64,000 nucleotides of DNA, taken from positions 29,092,399-29,156,398 of the forward strand of contig OZ026841.1 of the NCBI GenBank assembly GCA_964023205.1, read 5' to 3'. The first letter of the stretch is position 1. Every line of letters starts with the position of its first letter. The DNA comes from Lutraria lutraria (taxonomy: Eukaryota > Mollusca > Bivalvia > Venerida > Mactridae). This document shows, in pieces, positions 37,201 through 47,292 of this stretch. The notes under the pieces were generated by a model. The model saw only the letters and a program-made list of their open reading frames with translations, was not told the DNA's origin and ran no database searches. The position numbers and the translations under genes are program-made.

Positions 37201-40146
37201 AGGAGGGTCTTACTATATAAATGGTCGTTATGTTGTTCGGAGGGTCTTACTATATAAGTGGTCGTTATGTTGAAAGGAGGGTCTGACTATATAAGTGGTC
37301 GTTATGTTGTTAGGAGGGTCTTACTATATAAGTGGTCGTTGTGTTGAGAGGAGGGTCCTACTATATAAGTGGTCGTTATGTTGTTAGGAGGGTCTTACTA
37401 TTTAAGTGGTCGTTGTGTTGAGAGGAGGGTCTGACTATATAAGTGGTCGTTATGTTGTTAGGAGGGTCTTACTATATAAGTGGTCGTTGTGTTGAGAGGA
37501 GGGTCTTACTATATAAGTGGTCGTTATGTTGTTAGGAGGGTCTTACTATATAAGTGGTCGTTGTGTTGAGAGGAGGGTCTTACTATATAAGTGGTCGTTA
37601 TGTTGTTAGGAGGGTCTTACTATATAAGTGGTCGTTATGTTGAAAGGAGGGTCTGACTATATAAGTGGTCGTTATGTTGTTAGGAGGGTCTTACTATTTA
37701 AGCGGTCGTTGTGTTGAGAGGAGGGTCTGACTATATAAGTGGTCGTTATGTTGTTAGGAGGGTCTTACTATATAAGTGGTCGTTATGTTGTTAGGAGGGT
37801 CTTACTATATAAGTGGTCGTTATGTTGTTAGGAGGGTCTTACTATATAAGTGGTCGTTGTGTTGAGAGGAGGGTCTTACTATATAAGTGGTCGTTATGTT
37901 GTTAGGAGGTTCTTACTATATAAGTGGTCGTTATGTTGAGGAGAGGGTCTTACTATATAAGTGGCGTTATGTTGAGAGGAGGGTCTTACTATATAAGTGG
38001 TCGTTATATTGAGGAGAGGGTCTTACTATATAAAAGGTTGTTGTGTTGTTAGGAGGGTCTTACTATATAAGTGGCGTTATATTGAGGAGAGGGTCTTACT
38101 ATATAAGTGTCGTTATGTTGAGGAGAGGGTCTTACTATATAAGTGGCGTTATGTTGAGGAGAGGGTCTTACTATATAAGTGGTCGTTATTTTGAGAGGAG
38201 GGTCTTACTATATAAGTGGCGTTGTGTTGAGAGGAGGGTCTTACTATATAAGTGGTCGTTATGTTGAGAGGAGGGTCTTACTATATAAGTGGTCGTTATG
38301 TTGTTAGGAGGGTCTTACTATATAAGTGGTCGTTATGTTGAAAGGAGGGTCTTACTATATAAGTGGTCGTTATGTTGTTAGGAGGGTCTTACTATATAAG
38401 TGGTCGTTATGTTGAGAGGAGGGTCTTACTATATAAATGGTCGTTATGTTGTTAGGAGGGTCTTACTATATAAGTGGTCGTTATGTTGAAAGGAGGGTCT
38501 GACTATATAAGTGGTCGTTATGTTGTTAGGAGGGTCTTACTATATAAGTGGTCGTTGTGTTGAGAGGAGGGTCCTACTATATAAGTGGTCGTTATGTTGT
38601 TAGGAGGGTCTTACTATTTAAGTGGTCGTTGTGTTGAGAGGAGGGATTATCTATATAAGTGGTCGTTATGTTGAGAGGAGGGTCTTACTATATAAGTGGT
38701 CGTTATGTTGTTAGGAGGGTCTTACTATATAAGTGGTCGTTATGTTGAAAGGAGGGTCTTACTATATAAGTGGTCGTTATGTTGTTAGGAGGGTCTTACT
38801 ATATAAGTGGTCGTTGTGTTGAGAGGAGGGTCTTACTATATAAGTGGTCGTTATGTTGTTAGGAGGGTCTTACTATATAAGTGGTCGTTATGTTGAAAGG
38901 AGGGTCTGACTATATAAGTGGTCGTTATGTTGTTAGGAGGGTCTTACTATATAAGTGGTCGTTGTGTTGAGAGGAGGGTCCTACTATATAAGTGGTCGTT
39001 ATGTTGTTAGGAGGGTCTTACTATTTAAGCGGTCGTTGTGTTGAGAGGAGGGTCTGACTATATAAGTGGTCGTTATGTTGTTAGGAGGGTCTTACTATAT
39101 AAGTGGTCGTTGTGTTGAGAGGAGGGTCTTACTATATAAGTGGTTGTTATGTTGTTAGGAGGGTCTTACTATATAAGTGGTCGTTGTGTTGAGAGGAGGG
39201 TCTTACTATATAAGTGGTCGTTATGTTGTTAGGAGGGTCTTACTATATAAGTGGTCGTTATGTTGTTAGGAGGGTCTTACTATATAAGTGGTCGTTATGT
39301 TGAGAGGAGGGTCTTACTATATAAGTGGTCGTTATGTTGTTAGGAGGGTCTTACTCTATAAGTGGTCGTTATGTTGAGAGGAGGGATTATCTATATAAGT
39401 GGTCGTTATGTTGAGAGGAGGGTCTTTGCTATATAAGTGGTCGTTGTGTTGAGAGGAGGGTCTTACTATATAAGTGGTCGTTATGTTGTTAGGAGGGTCT
39501 TACTATATAAGTGGTCGTTGTGTTGAGAGGAGGGTCTTACTATATAAGTGGTCGTTATGTTGTTAGGAGGGTCTTACTCTATAAGTGGTCGTTATGTTGA
39601 GAGGAGGGATTATCTATATAAGTGGTCGTTATGTTGAGAGGAGGGTCTTTGCTATATAAGTGGTCGTTGTGTTGAGAGGAGGGTCTTACTATATAAGTGG
39701 TCGTTATGTTGTTAGGAGGGTCTTACTATATAAGTGGTCGTTGTGTTGAGAGGAGGGTCTTACTATATAAGTGGTCGTTATGTTGAGAGGAGGGATTATC
39801 TATATAAGTGGTCGTTATGTTGAGAGGAGGGTCTTACTATATAAGTGGTCGTTATGTTGTTAGGAGGGTCTTACTATATAAGTGGTCGTTATGTTGAGAG
39901 GAGGGATTATCTATATAAGTGGTCGTTATGTTGAGAGGAGGGTCTTACTATATAAGTGGTCGTTATGTTGAGAGGAGGGTCTTACTATATAAGTGGTCGT
40001 TATGTTGTTAGGAGGGTCTTACTATATAAGTGGTCGTTATGTTGTTAGGAGGGTCTTACTATATAAGTGGTCGTTATGTTGAGAGGAGGGTCTTACTATA
40101 TAAGTGGTCGTTATGTTGAGAGGAGGGTTTATCTATATAAGTGGTT
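25297..40146 (+). repeat. 36/37-bp satellite array with higher-order structure (~14.8 kb)
   Basis: Roughly 400 head-to-tail units fill this span. The 37-bp form starts GTGGTCGTTATGTTGAGAGG and ends AGGGTCTTACTATATAA. The 36-bp form lacks one T (GTGGCG). The centre varies as GAGGAGAGGG, GAGAGGAGGG, GTTAGGAGGG or GAAAGGAGGG. The 36-bp GAGGAGAGGG type dominates 25.4-29.7 kb, and a block at about 26.9-27.45 kb consists only of 36-bp units. From 29.8 kb on, 37-bp units dominate and often alternate GTTAGGAGGG with GTGTTGAGAGG, making 74-bp dimers. The first units are diverged and the last (40110-40146) irregular, as at array edges. Open frames up to 257 codons are periodic by-products of the 36-bp unit. 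Confidence 0.97.
29990..38520 (+). repeat. two successive copies of a ~4.2 kb higher-order unit in the satellite
   Basis: Rare unit variants recur at a constant distance of 4193 bp. TATATTATTGG occurs at 32544 and 36737; the TTCGG variant has its C at 33045 and 37238. Other marked blocks pair as 30495/34688, 31748/35941 and 33804/37997. Near the left edge the offset is 4119 bp, because the second copy has one extra 74-bp dimer around 34315-34390. Smaller offsets are nested inside: 1253 bp (30495/31748) and 2903 bp (29641/32544). Confidence 0.85.
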
Positions 40147-40440
40147 AATTAGTGACAGGTTCTTGGTAACAACAAGTATGTGAAAATTTCGTCAAAATCC
40201 CATGAAAAATGTAGGAAGAAATGTACGATGTTTATAAACACCATTACCCCGTGACCTTGACCTGAAATACCAAGGTCCTGTAGACGTTGTCATGAAGAAC
40301 CTACATATGAAGTTTGATGGATGTAGGTACACGCGTTTTGATTTTATAGGCAAGGTTAAAGTTTGGTACAAACAGACAAACAGACAGACAAATAGAGAGA
40401 CCAAAAACAATATGCCCCAATCTATCTATACGGGGGCATT
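40147..40440. repeat. dispersed repeat fragment flanking the satellite
   Basis: It contains GTGACCTTGACCTGAAATAC, a CAGACAAACAGACAGACAAA tract, then CAATATGCCCC and GGGGGCATTA, which can form a terminal hairpin. This order (GTGACCTTGACC, AAGTTTGGTACA, CAGA-rich run, ATGCCCC hairpin) is, from general knowledge, a very common dispersed repeat in bivalve genomes. The open frame 40192-40410 (-) is a shadow. Confidence 0.5.
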
Positions 40441-41469
40441 AAAAGCAATTTCATAGAAAATACAAATGCCAATGCTTCTTGTAATTCGTCTACTTAAAAG
40501 GTTTCATTATAGTTTTTCTTGTTACAACTAGCCTACCCTGGTTAATTTACACGCTACATCAATATACACACAAGTTAATCTAACCTAAGATTATATAGCA
40601 GGGAGTGGTGAGACGCAATCAAAATCGAGAATCGATATAAAATAAGTTCAAAGTTTAACAATGAATGTTTTGTCGTAATTTTCCGGGGTGTGTGTGTATG
40701 TAAAACTTGCTCTCGTTTCTGGACAATGCCTAAATATGGTTACATTGTGGTATAATAACACTACATGGAGTTTTGCGGTTATAAACATGGGCTTAGCATG
40801 CTACGCTACACAATTACAAATATGAAGTATTAATACTTATGTTCATATCGTCCCACCACAAAACCTCAAACTAGTGTACAATTTTATTACCGACCAACAT
40901 ACCAACAGCCACATTATTGTTATGATATAAAGAACTTCGAATTGCTAACCGTATTCATATTACGTATATTAACATGCCTTAAAATTATTTGTAAAATAAA
41001 TCTGAAATACGCCATACTGTATCGAGCTTTAAGACAAAGTCTTACAAATCAAGTTATGACGTTATTACACCTATGATTATTCGATACTTCTAGTTTACAC
41101 TCATCCACTAAAAGCATAAAAAACTCCTATTTAATACACACGCATTGTTTTATTGTTTAATTCTAAACATTCTTTAAATTCTGACAATTATCGTTTATGT
41201 GAAAAGAACAGTTGCTTGACGTCCTAGATTTTCGTAGTCTTTATCAGTAAGTTGACGTTAGGAATGAGTCACAGTTGCATTATTTTGTGATAGTAAAACG
41301 TACACACGTTCATCGATGTCATATTTTACTTAAGTTATTCGCCACTTCAAACAAATCTCTGTACATGAAACACAACTTTCGGTTGCATGAGATGAATTTC
41401 TGACAAGGTCCCATCCTTAATGATTTATTTATCATTATAATATCGACTAAGAAGACGTCCTCATCCACC
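40441..41469. other. intergenic, nothing recognised
   Basis: AT-rich sequence without open frames of note, shared repeats or strong hairpins. Confidence 0.4.
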
Positions 41470-41660
41470 TGCCGAGCCAAGTACTGTGTCCAGAAAAGGT
41501 TCGAGCCTAGTAGCTACCGACCATGTCTCTTAGTGTGAGATAGTAGGCAGCTGCTTAAGGAGGATGAGAGTCTAGTACTGGTTCTTCCCAGGGACGGTGG
41601 TTATGTGAATTGTCCACCTCGTATGACTCTGATTTTTGAAAAGGGGCGTAAAACTCAAGT
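41470..41660 (+). mobile_element. chimeric SINE: family 1 segment joined to family 2 body
   Basis: The first part, GAGCCAAGTACTGTGTCCAG then AAAA, matches the family 1 body (minus strand of 11550-11826). From GGTTCGAGCC on, it matches family 2 (minus strand of 10651-10895): CCATGTCTC, GTAGGCAG, GGAGGATGAGAGTCTAGTAC, TGGTTCTTCCCAGG and GAAAAGGGGCGTAAAAC. The tRNA-like head with the A box is missing. The minus-strand frame 41572-41766 is incidental. Confidence 0.65.
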
Positions 41661-42397
41661 AAAGAAAACAAACGGATGTTTGTCTGTTCTGTCCACTGAT
41701 CTCGGTGTTGCTTTCTGTTCGTCGTTGTAATCTCAGCTCCGGTCTCTTTCGTTCAGTTCTGCTCACTTCTGCTAGGCATTTATGATAACTGTTGTGTCAG
41801 GCATGTTGGTACTAATTAAAAACACTAGCGGCAACCAATAATTGTGTTTGCATGAAAATTGACGCTACTTAGGTGAAACCCGGAAATTATTGCTTAAAGT
41901 TCTTCTGATTTTGGTTGTTCTAAATGATTAAGTGCGTATATACGTGACCATATCTAAAGTACTAGTAAGTCAACATTCCAACGTCATTCGAACTCCGTCA
42001 TAAACAGTGTATTTCCATGTACTAATATATAAAAGATTATGATATTCATCTTCAGCATCCTTGATGACCGCAAGACTTCCTCGTTGATGCTCGTTATCGA
42101 TCAACTATAGTAAAACTGCATAGGTTGTATGTACGTAAAGGAACATATATGATTATCTTGCTTATTCTATAACGTCATAATGGTTGTATTGATAAAGTTT
42201 ATCAGATCTGATATACGTATAAAATAGGTACATGACCATCTGGATAATTGTTGGGTGTGGCAGTCCTTTGATAGCAATATGATAATATTCATTGTTCAAT
42301 AATGTACATAATATTTATGATATTTGCGAAATTACCTAATTTAATCGAAAGTGATACTAGTATAACATATAAAATTTCATTGATCAAAGGCTTCAGT
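41661..42397. other. intergenic, nothing recognised
   Basis: No open frame or repeat of note was seen. Confidence 0.4.
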
Positions 42398-42732
42398 CCA
42401 TATTGTTTAAAGACCCATTAGCTTTTTAAATTTAATACATGTATAATACATAATGCATAACAAAAGATAAAATGATAGTAAAATTTAAGAAATATATTTT
42501 ATTTGCTCTACAACAATATTTTAATAATGCCTTTCTTTTGGCCACATCTCGTAAAAATGTCAGATGTTTTTTTTCTTATTTTTTGCAATATCACTGAAAA
42601 AAACACTGAAAATTTCGGTATGTATTCTTTGTAAATAAAAGTCTGATTTCACTGATAAGACATCTTATTGGTAAGATAAGACCTACTTGAATTTCAACAT
42701 CCAAAAAGCTATTGGGTCTTTAACAAATATGG
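42398..42732. mobile_element. MITE-like element with ~30-bp inverted repeats
   Basis: The left end reads CCATATTGTTTAAAGACCCA then TTAGCTTTTT. The right end on the minus strand reads CCATATTTGTTAAAGACCCA then ATAGCTTTTT. The ~275-bp AT-rich interior has no coding capacity. No target duplication was confirmed. Confidence 0.6.
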
Positions 42733-44232
42733 TTTTAAAACTTGATGTCCCGTGTTATTGGAAAGCTATAATTTAAAAATAAAAATGGACGCGAAAAATA
42801 TTTTGTTTAGAAGTCAACTCAGTGGCTATAGCTTAAGTGGGGTTTTTAAGATACAAGCATAATAGTTTTTTATACAATTAAACGATACCTGCGCACGTGA
42901 ACAATGTGTAATGAAATATGACTTACATGTATTTATATTTGAACCAATCCTAAAACGTTCTATATTTCAAATTGCTTAAGACGCATACATTTTGTATTTC
43001 AAGAATATAGAACGTATTACTTATTGGCAATATAGCTTTTATAAAGACCTACATAAATGCATTTGATATTATCAACATTGTTATAAACTGTATATGCGTA
43101 GTGAGGACTAGATTCTGACGATATTGCGCATGAACGAGTTTACAAAAATACAAGGATATATTTTAATGTTATCTGTCGTAAAATGCTATATATGGGCGAG
43201 ATGGTTATACCGTGTGCACGACCGATTTCTTAGATAACGTTTTTTGTTAGAACACAAAAACTTTTGTGGAGGTGGGAATTCCCAAAGACGATAAAATCAT
43301 TTTGTGGGTATCTCCCTTTGACAATGGACGACGTTTGATTTATTTAAAGTAAAACAGGAAAACGTATTATGACAGGTGTATAACGTCTTTCAAAGTATTG
43401 TTTTTAGAAAAAGATTTCACATAATTTGTCAATACAGTTATCTAAACTATTTTCATGGTCATGTCTTTACTAAGGCTGCTTTATATTTTTTAAAATACTA
43501 CTTCATTTAGGCCACTGTTGTCAGAATTTAAAGACATAACAGATACTTTAATTATTATTTGACTTGAGCCATGGCTCATCATTATTTATATAATACAAAT
43601 AATTAACATGCGACATGCCGGAGTAAACATAAATAAGAAAGTAACAAAACAGAGTTTAAGAGAAACTAAATTTCTAAATTAACATTTATATTTTTATTAG
43701 TACTAGTAAGCTAATGATAAATATCTTAAAGATTATCATCAGCGATATTTTAAAGTTTAAAACTATTACCTTAGCTATGGTAAGTCTTGAAATGGACACT
43801 AGACAGTGATATAATAGTAATTATATTTAGTATAAAGTGATGTTTGTGTAGGCGTAGTCATCATGCACAGATCATTTGAGTTGTGTTATGAAAAATGTCC
43901 TTATCACAAGTGTCATGAAGGCAAAACAAACATCTAAGAACAAATAGAATATGACTTGTATTTTAGCTTATCAATTAGACAGTACACATAGAATATACAT
44001 GTAATAATCATTCTATTTAAAACACTATACCAAGGATGTACAAGGTAAGCTTTTAGAAAAAGCTAGAAAGACTTGCTTGGTCCTTTTCTCCATTTTAAAA
44101 TGGGGATACGAGGTCAAGGAGCGACATCATGAAGGAAAGTTTAAGAGGTAAACAGAAAACCATAAAGATACCAAATTGTGGTCTGATCCCATCCTTACAA
44201 AGCCCAACCGAGAGGCTAGCGGAATATCTATA
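42733..44232. other. AT-rich intergenic, possible decayed coding scrap near 44170
   Basis: At about 44162-44231 one + frame reads KIPNCGLIPSLQSPTERLAE, which faintly recalls reverse-transcriptase segments of the LRPIxSxxxSPTxxLAxxL type. It is preceded and followed by stops, so at best it is a retroelement scrap. Nothing else was recognised. Confidence 0.25.
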
Positions 44233-44307
44233 GTCTGCATCATCCAGACGTTCGCATTTACGTTCACCTCTCAGGATCTTATGCATAAACGTCTGGAGAA
44301 TGCAGAC
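44233..44307. repeat. 20-bp inverted repeat (hairpin)
   Basis: GTCTGCATCATCCAGACGTT (44233-44252) and the complement of AACGTCTGGAGAATGCAGAC (44288-44307) agree at 18 of 20 positions around a 35-bp centre. It lies 26 bp before the next hairpin element. Confidence 0.6.
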
Positions 44308-44333
44308 TTTTTTTTCATTTCAATTATTTATCT

Positions 44334-44409
44334 AAACTGGTTCCCGTTGACTTGTATTGTCTGTACAAAGCCCTTTTGTGCACTGCAAAATGGAACGGGA
44401 ACCAGTTTA
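44334..44409 (+). mobile_element. short hairpin element, copy 2 of 4
   Basis: The ends AAACTGGTTCCCGTT and AACGGGAACCAGTTT are a perfect inverted repeat. The interior contains GTCTGTACAAAGCCCTTTTG and TGCACTGCAAAATGG. This is the best preserved of the four copies. The open frames across it (44176-44430, 44352-44543) are not genes. Confidence 0.75.
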
Positions 44410-45391
44410 TTATTACCCGAGTTTATATAATTGTGATGTGCCGGATGTTCAGACAAAATTATATCGATTGCCTTTATGATTACTCATGGAACAAAAGTAC
44501 AACGCTAATCTCCTTGGAAACAACCGCCATGCGTCCGAAATGAATACAAGTAGTATGCACGTTGTGACCACATTTATTTTCTAAGAATGAGATAAAAAAA
44601 AATCCGCCACCTTTTCTAGACAGAAAATTAACAATCCAGGTTTGCCTTATATTTGTGTAAGTGTAAAAAACGTTGTCTTTCTATATTTGCAAGGTGCTTT
44701 TAAAACGATTTAGTTGATATAAATCCAATATTTCTAATAAATTCAAACATGAACCTGCGCTTTTGCTGTTGATGAATTGAACCTGAGCACGAAACACGTG
44801 TAAGAAAATAACATGAAAGTCGTCCTTAATTAACTATCACAATGATAATGGATAATTATCAAACCAAAACACTGATTAATTAGCCCACATCAAAGACCTA
44901 TACTATATAAATATTCGTATGTATAGTATACGTCTTTGCCTACATCATCAGTACAATGGGGCGATTGTGACATTTAAGGTAACATATTGCTGATCGTTAA
45001 TTTACTGTTAATTAATAAATTATGGTTTCACAATAGGCCCTATACACAATATTAAAACACGAATTTAATAAACCTCCATATTATTCATTAAGGCTAATAT
45101 TTGTGGTAGACATGGTAGTCTGTCATCATTGTTACATCACGCCTCCCCTTCTAAATAATGTAATCATGAAGTTGTTAAGGACATAAGCACATCAGTTTTA
45201 AGAAAATGTAGTTGTCACGTATGAATATCCTATAATTAGAATTATCAAAACAAAAATGTAATTATCTTCTATCAACGCTTTTTGAATGTACCAATTGTAT
45301 AGTGTTGTTTGTCACTGTGTGTATAGGTAATAACTATAAAACGTCCATTTGTCATCTACAATCGTTTATATAGCATGTCTATCAATACATA
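44410..45391. other. intergenic, nothing recognised
   Basis: AT-rich sequence without coding signals. Confidence 0.4.
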
Positions 45392-45679
45392 GTTCCCACA
45401 TCTACAATATTTACCTCCCTTGGTGGCCAAATTGGTTGGTACATTGATAGAAGATATTTATATTTTTGTTTAAATAATTCTAAATTCAGCTAATATTTAA
45501 ATATGACAACTACATGTTCTTAAAGCTTATGTTCTTATGGCCTTAAGAACTTCATGATTAAGTTATCTTTTATAAATAGAGTTGCTTATCAACAAATTTT
45601 CTGATTTTCTATTAAGCGCATAAGAAATTTGCCAACCAAGATGGCCGCCAAGGGAGGTAAATATTGCGGACGTGGGAAC
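45392..45679. mobile_element. MITE-like element with ~48-bp inverted repeats
   Basis: The left end contains GTTCCCACATCTACAATATT, TACCTCCCTTGGTGGCCA and TTGGTTGG. The right end on the minus strand contains GTTCCCACGTCCGCAATATT, TACCTCCCTTGGCGGCCA and TTGGTTGG. The arms differ at only a few positions. The interior (~190 bp) is AT-rich and non-coding. Confidence 0.75.
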
Positions 45680-46871
45680 TTTATTTTACTGTGTACTGCA
45701 TTGAAATGTCACGATGCTTTCAAATGTACTTATGTCGTTGTCACGTTTACATGTATTTGATGTATGTAATAATATTGTTTTATTCACATGGGCCAGTTGA
45801 AATAAATAAACACTTTACATATCTAAGCTCCAATTAAGTCATTGTATTAACTATTAAGTATACCATAATTTAAACGTCCATGGGATGAAAATAGTCACTA
45901 TATATTTATAACCAGTTTGCAAACACTTTACCCTTTATTTATAATTGATATCTCGTTAGTGTTCGTTCCTCTGGAAATATTACAAACTGACATAATTATA
46001 AACTTGTTTCATGTAAATACAGCTCGCATGAGATCATTATCTTAACTAAGTTACTTTCCTTGACTCAATTAGGTTAATACTTAGTACTCGGTTATTTAAG
46101 GAAGAAGAAAGGACAAAATTAGTATCTTAAGGTACGAGATATATTATATTTATGTTTTGTGTGTGTATATATATAGTTAACGATCCCACTTTAAGATCGC
46201 TTTTGCTATATTCAGTTCGATAATTTGAGAAATCCGTCGAATATATTTTTTAATAAATAATTACATCACATAAAGATTAAGTTCTCTTTATAGTCAGTTC
46301 ATAACGTAAATACCAATATTGATAGTGTCGTCTGCTACTACGTTACGAAAAGTTTGGAAGTCGTCCAATATTTGTTCGGATTAAGTCATTGACACTTCGT
46401 TGTAACTACACTCCTGTTAAACAGTTGAGTTTCGCTTACATGATCCTAAATTTACTCATACGAAACGACAGGACCAAAAATAGTCAATGGGCGGGACTTA
46501 AGTTTGACATTTTGTGATCTTTATTTATGTCATAGTGCAATGTATTCTTAACTACACGCAAACGTTATGAAGGTTTTCCACAGGTATGTACATGTAGGCA
46601 ACAGTGTATTGTTTACTACATCGCGTAAAAACCCATCCAGAACAATGATAAGATGTTGCGTTATTGAGAACTATTTTCTATCGCGTAGTAAACGCAGCAC
46701 ACCTTGTTTTCATTCATATCGCGGCGGAAGTGTATTACTGCTCCATTCATAAAGCTTGTTGAATCAATAACACTGACAGTTGTAGAGTAAAACCGGTGTA
46801 GTGAAGTAATCCTGTGCTTTCTATTGATATTAGAGGTAAATAAGTCAAAGAACGGTGTGTTTTATAGACAG
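45680..46871. other. upstream region of the MAP kinase phosphatase gene
   Basis: This holds the probable 5' UTR and promoter of the phosphatase, but I could not fix a start site. Two possible acceptors precede the ATG: TATTAG ending at 46832 and TATAGACAG ending at 46871. The latter would place the ATG at the very start of an exon, with a non-coding first exon further upstream. The last in-frame stop before the ATG is TAA at 46788-46790. No clear CRE or SRE element was found. Confidence 0.35.
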
Positions 46872-47292
46872 ATGCGACAAGTTATTCAATCGTTCGAACA
46901 CATATCCGTCGATATGTCGGGAACCGTGGAGGGACATATAGCTACTGGGATTGGAATAAATGGGGTTGCGCCCTTAGTCGCGAGGGTGGGGGAGACTCTG
47001 CTTCTCGACTGCCGCCCGTTCATAGCTTACAACGACAATCACATCATAGACGCAGTGAACGTTTATTGTCCACCGATTCTAAAACGGAGGTCAAACGGAT
47101 TTGTTAGTTTAGAAAACATTGTTACCTGTGAACGAAAACGGAAAATGCTTCAAGAAGGCAAATACGATCGTGTCATTGTGTATGATGCAGACACCACTGA
47201 TTTAGCCATGTCTGCTAAAGATTCGAACTTATACCCAGTGCTGAAGAGCCTCAAACAACAGGTTGATATCAACGATGTCAGCTATATCATAG
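46872..47292 (+). CDS. DUSP1/4-like: MAP kinase phosphatase, coding exon 1 (rhodanese/MAPK-binding domain)
   Basis: The frame is open from 46791, but the first ATG is at 46872 (MRQVIQSF), which I take as the start; a second ATG at 46914 (MSGTVEGH) is possible. Residues 43-73 (LLLDCRPFIAYNDNHIIDAV to ILKRR) are the conserved core of the MKP rhodanese-like domain. The basic LKRR at 70-73 sits where the kinase-interaction motif of MKPs lies. Another basic cluster, ERKRK at 87-91, could aid nuclear import. The exon ends within a Gly codon at the donor ATAG|GTGCGT. Intron 1 is 8.4 kb. Confidence 0.8.

Noticed and set aside
29880..40146. GTTAGGAGGG units as telomere-like repeats
   Set aside because: Only a superficial likeness to TTAGGG; the 37-bp period and the rest of the unit do not fit telomeric DNA.
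25176..40146. The array as the inside of one element with matching ends
   Set aside because: The flanks share only a short AACCTGT; no convincing terminal inverted repeats or target duplication could be seen.
44095..44543. Overlapping short open frames as a gene
   Set aside because: They cross two hairpins; only a vague reverse-transcriptase-like phrase is present and it is bounded by stops.
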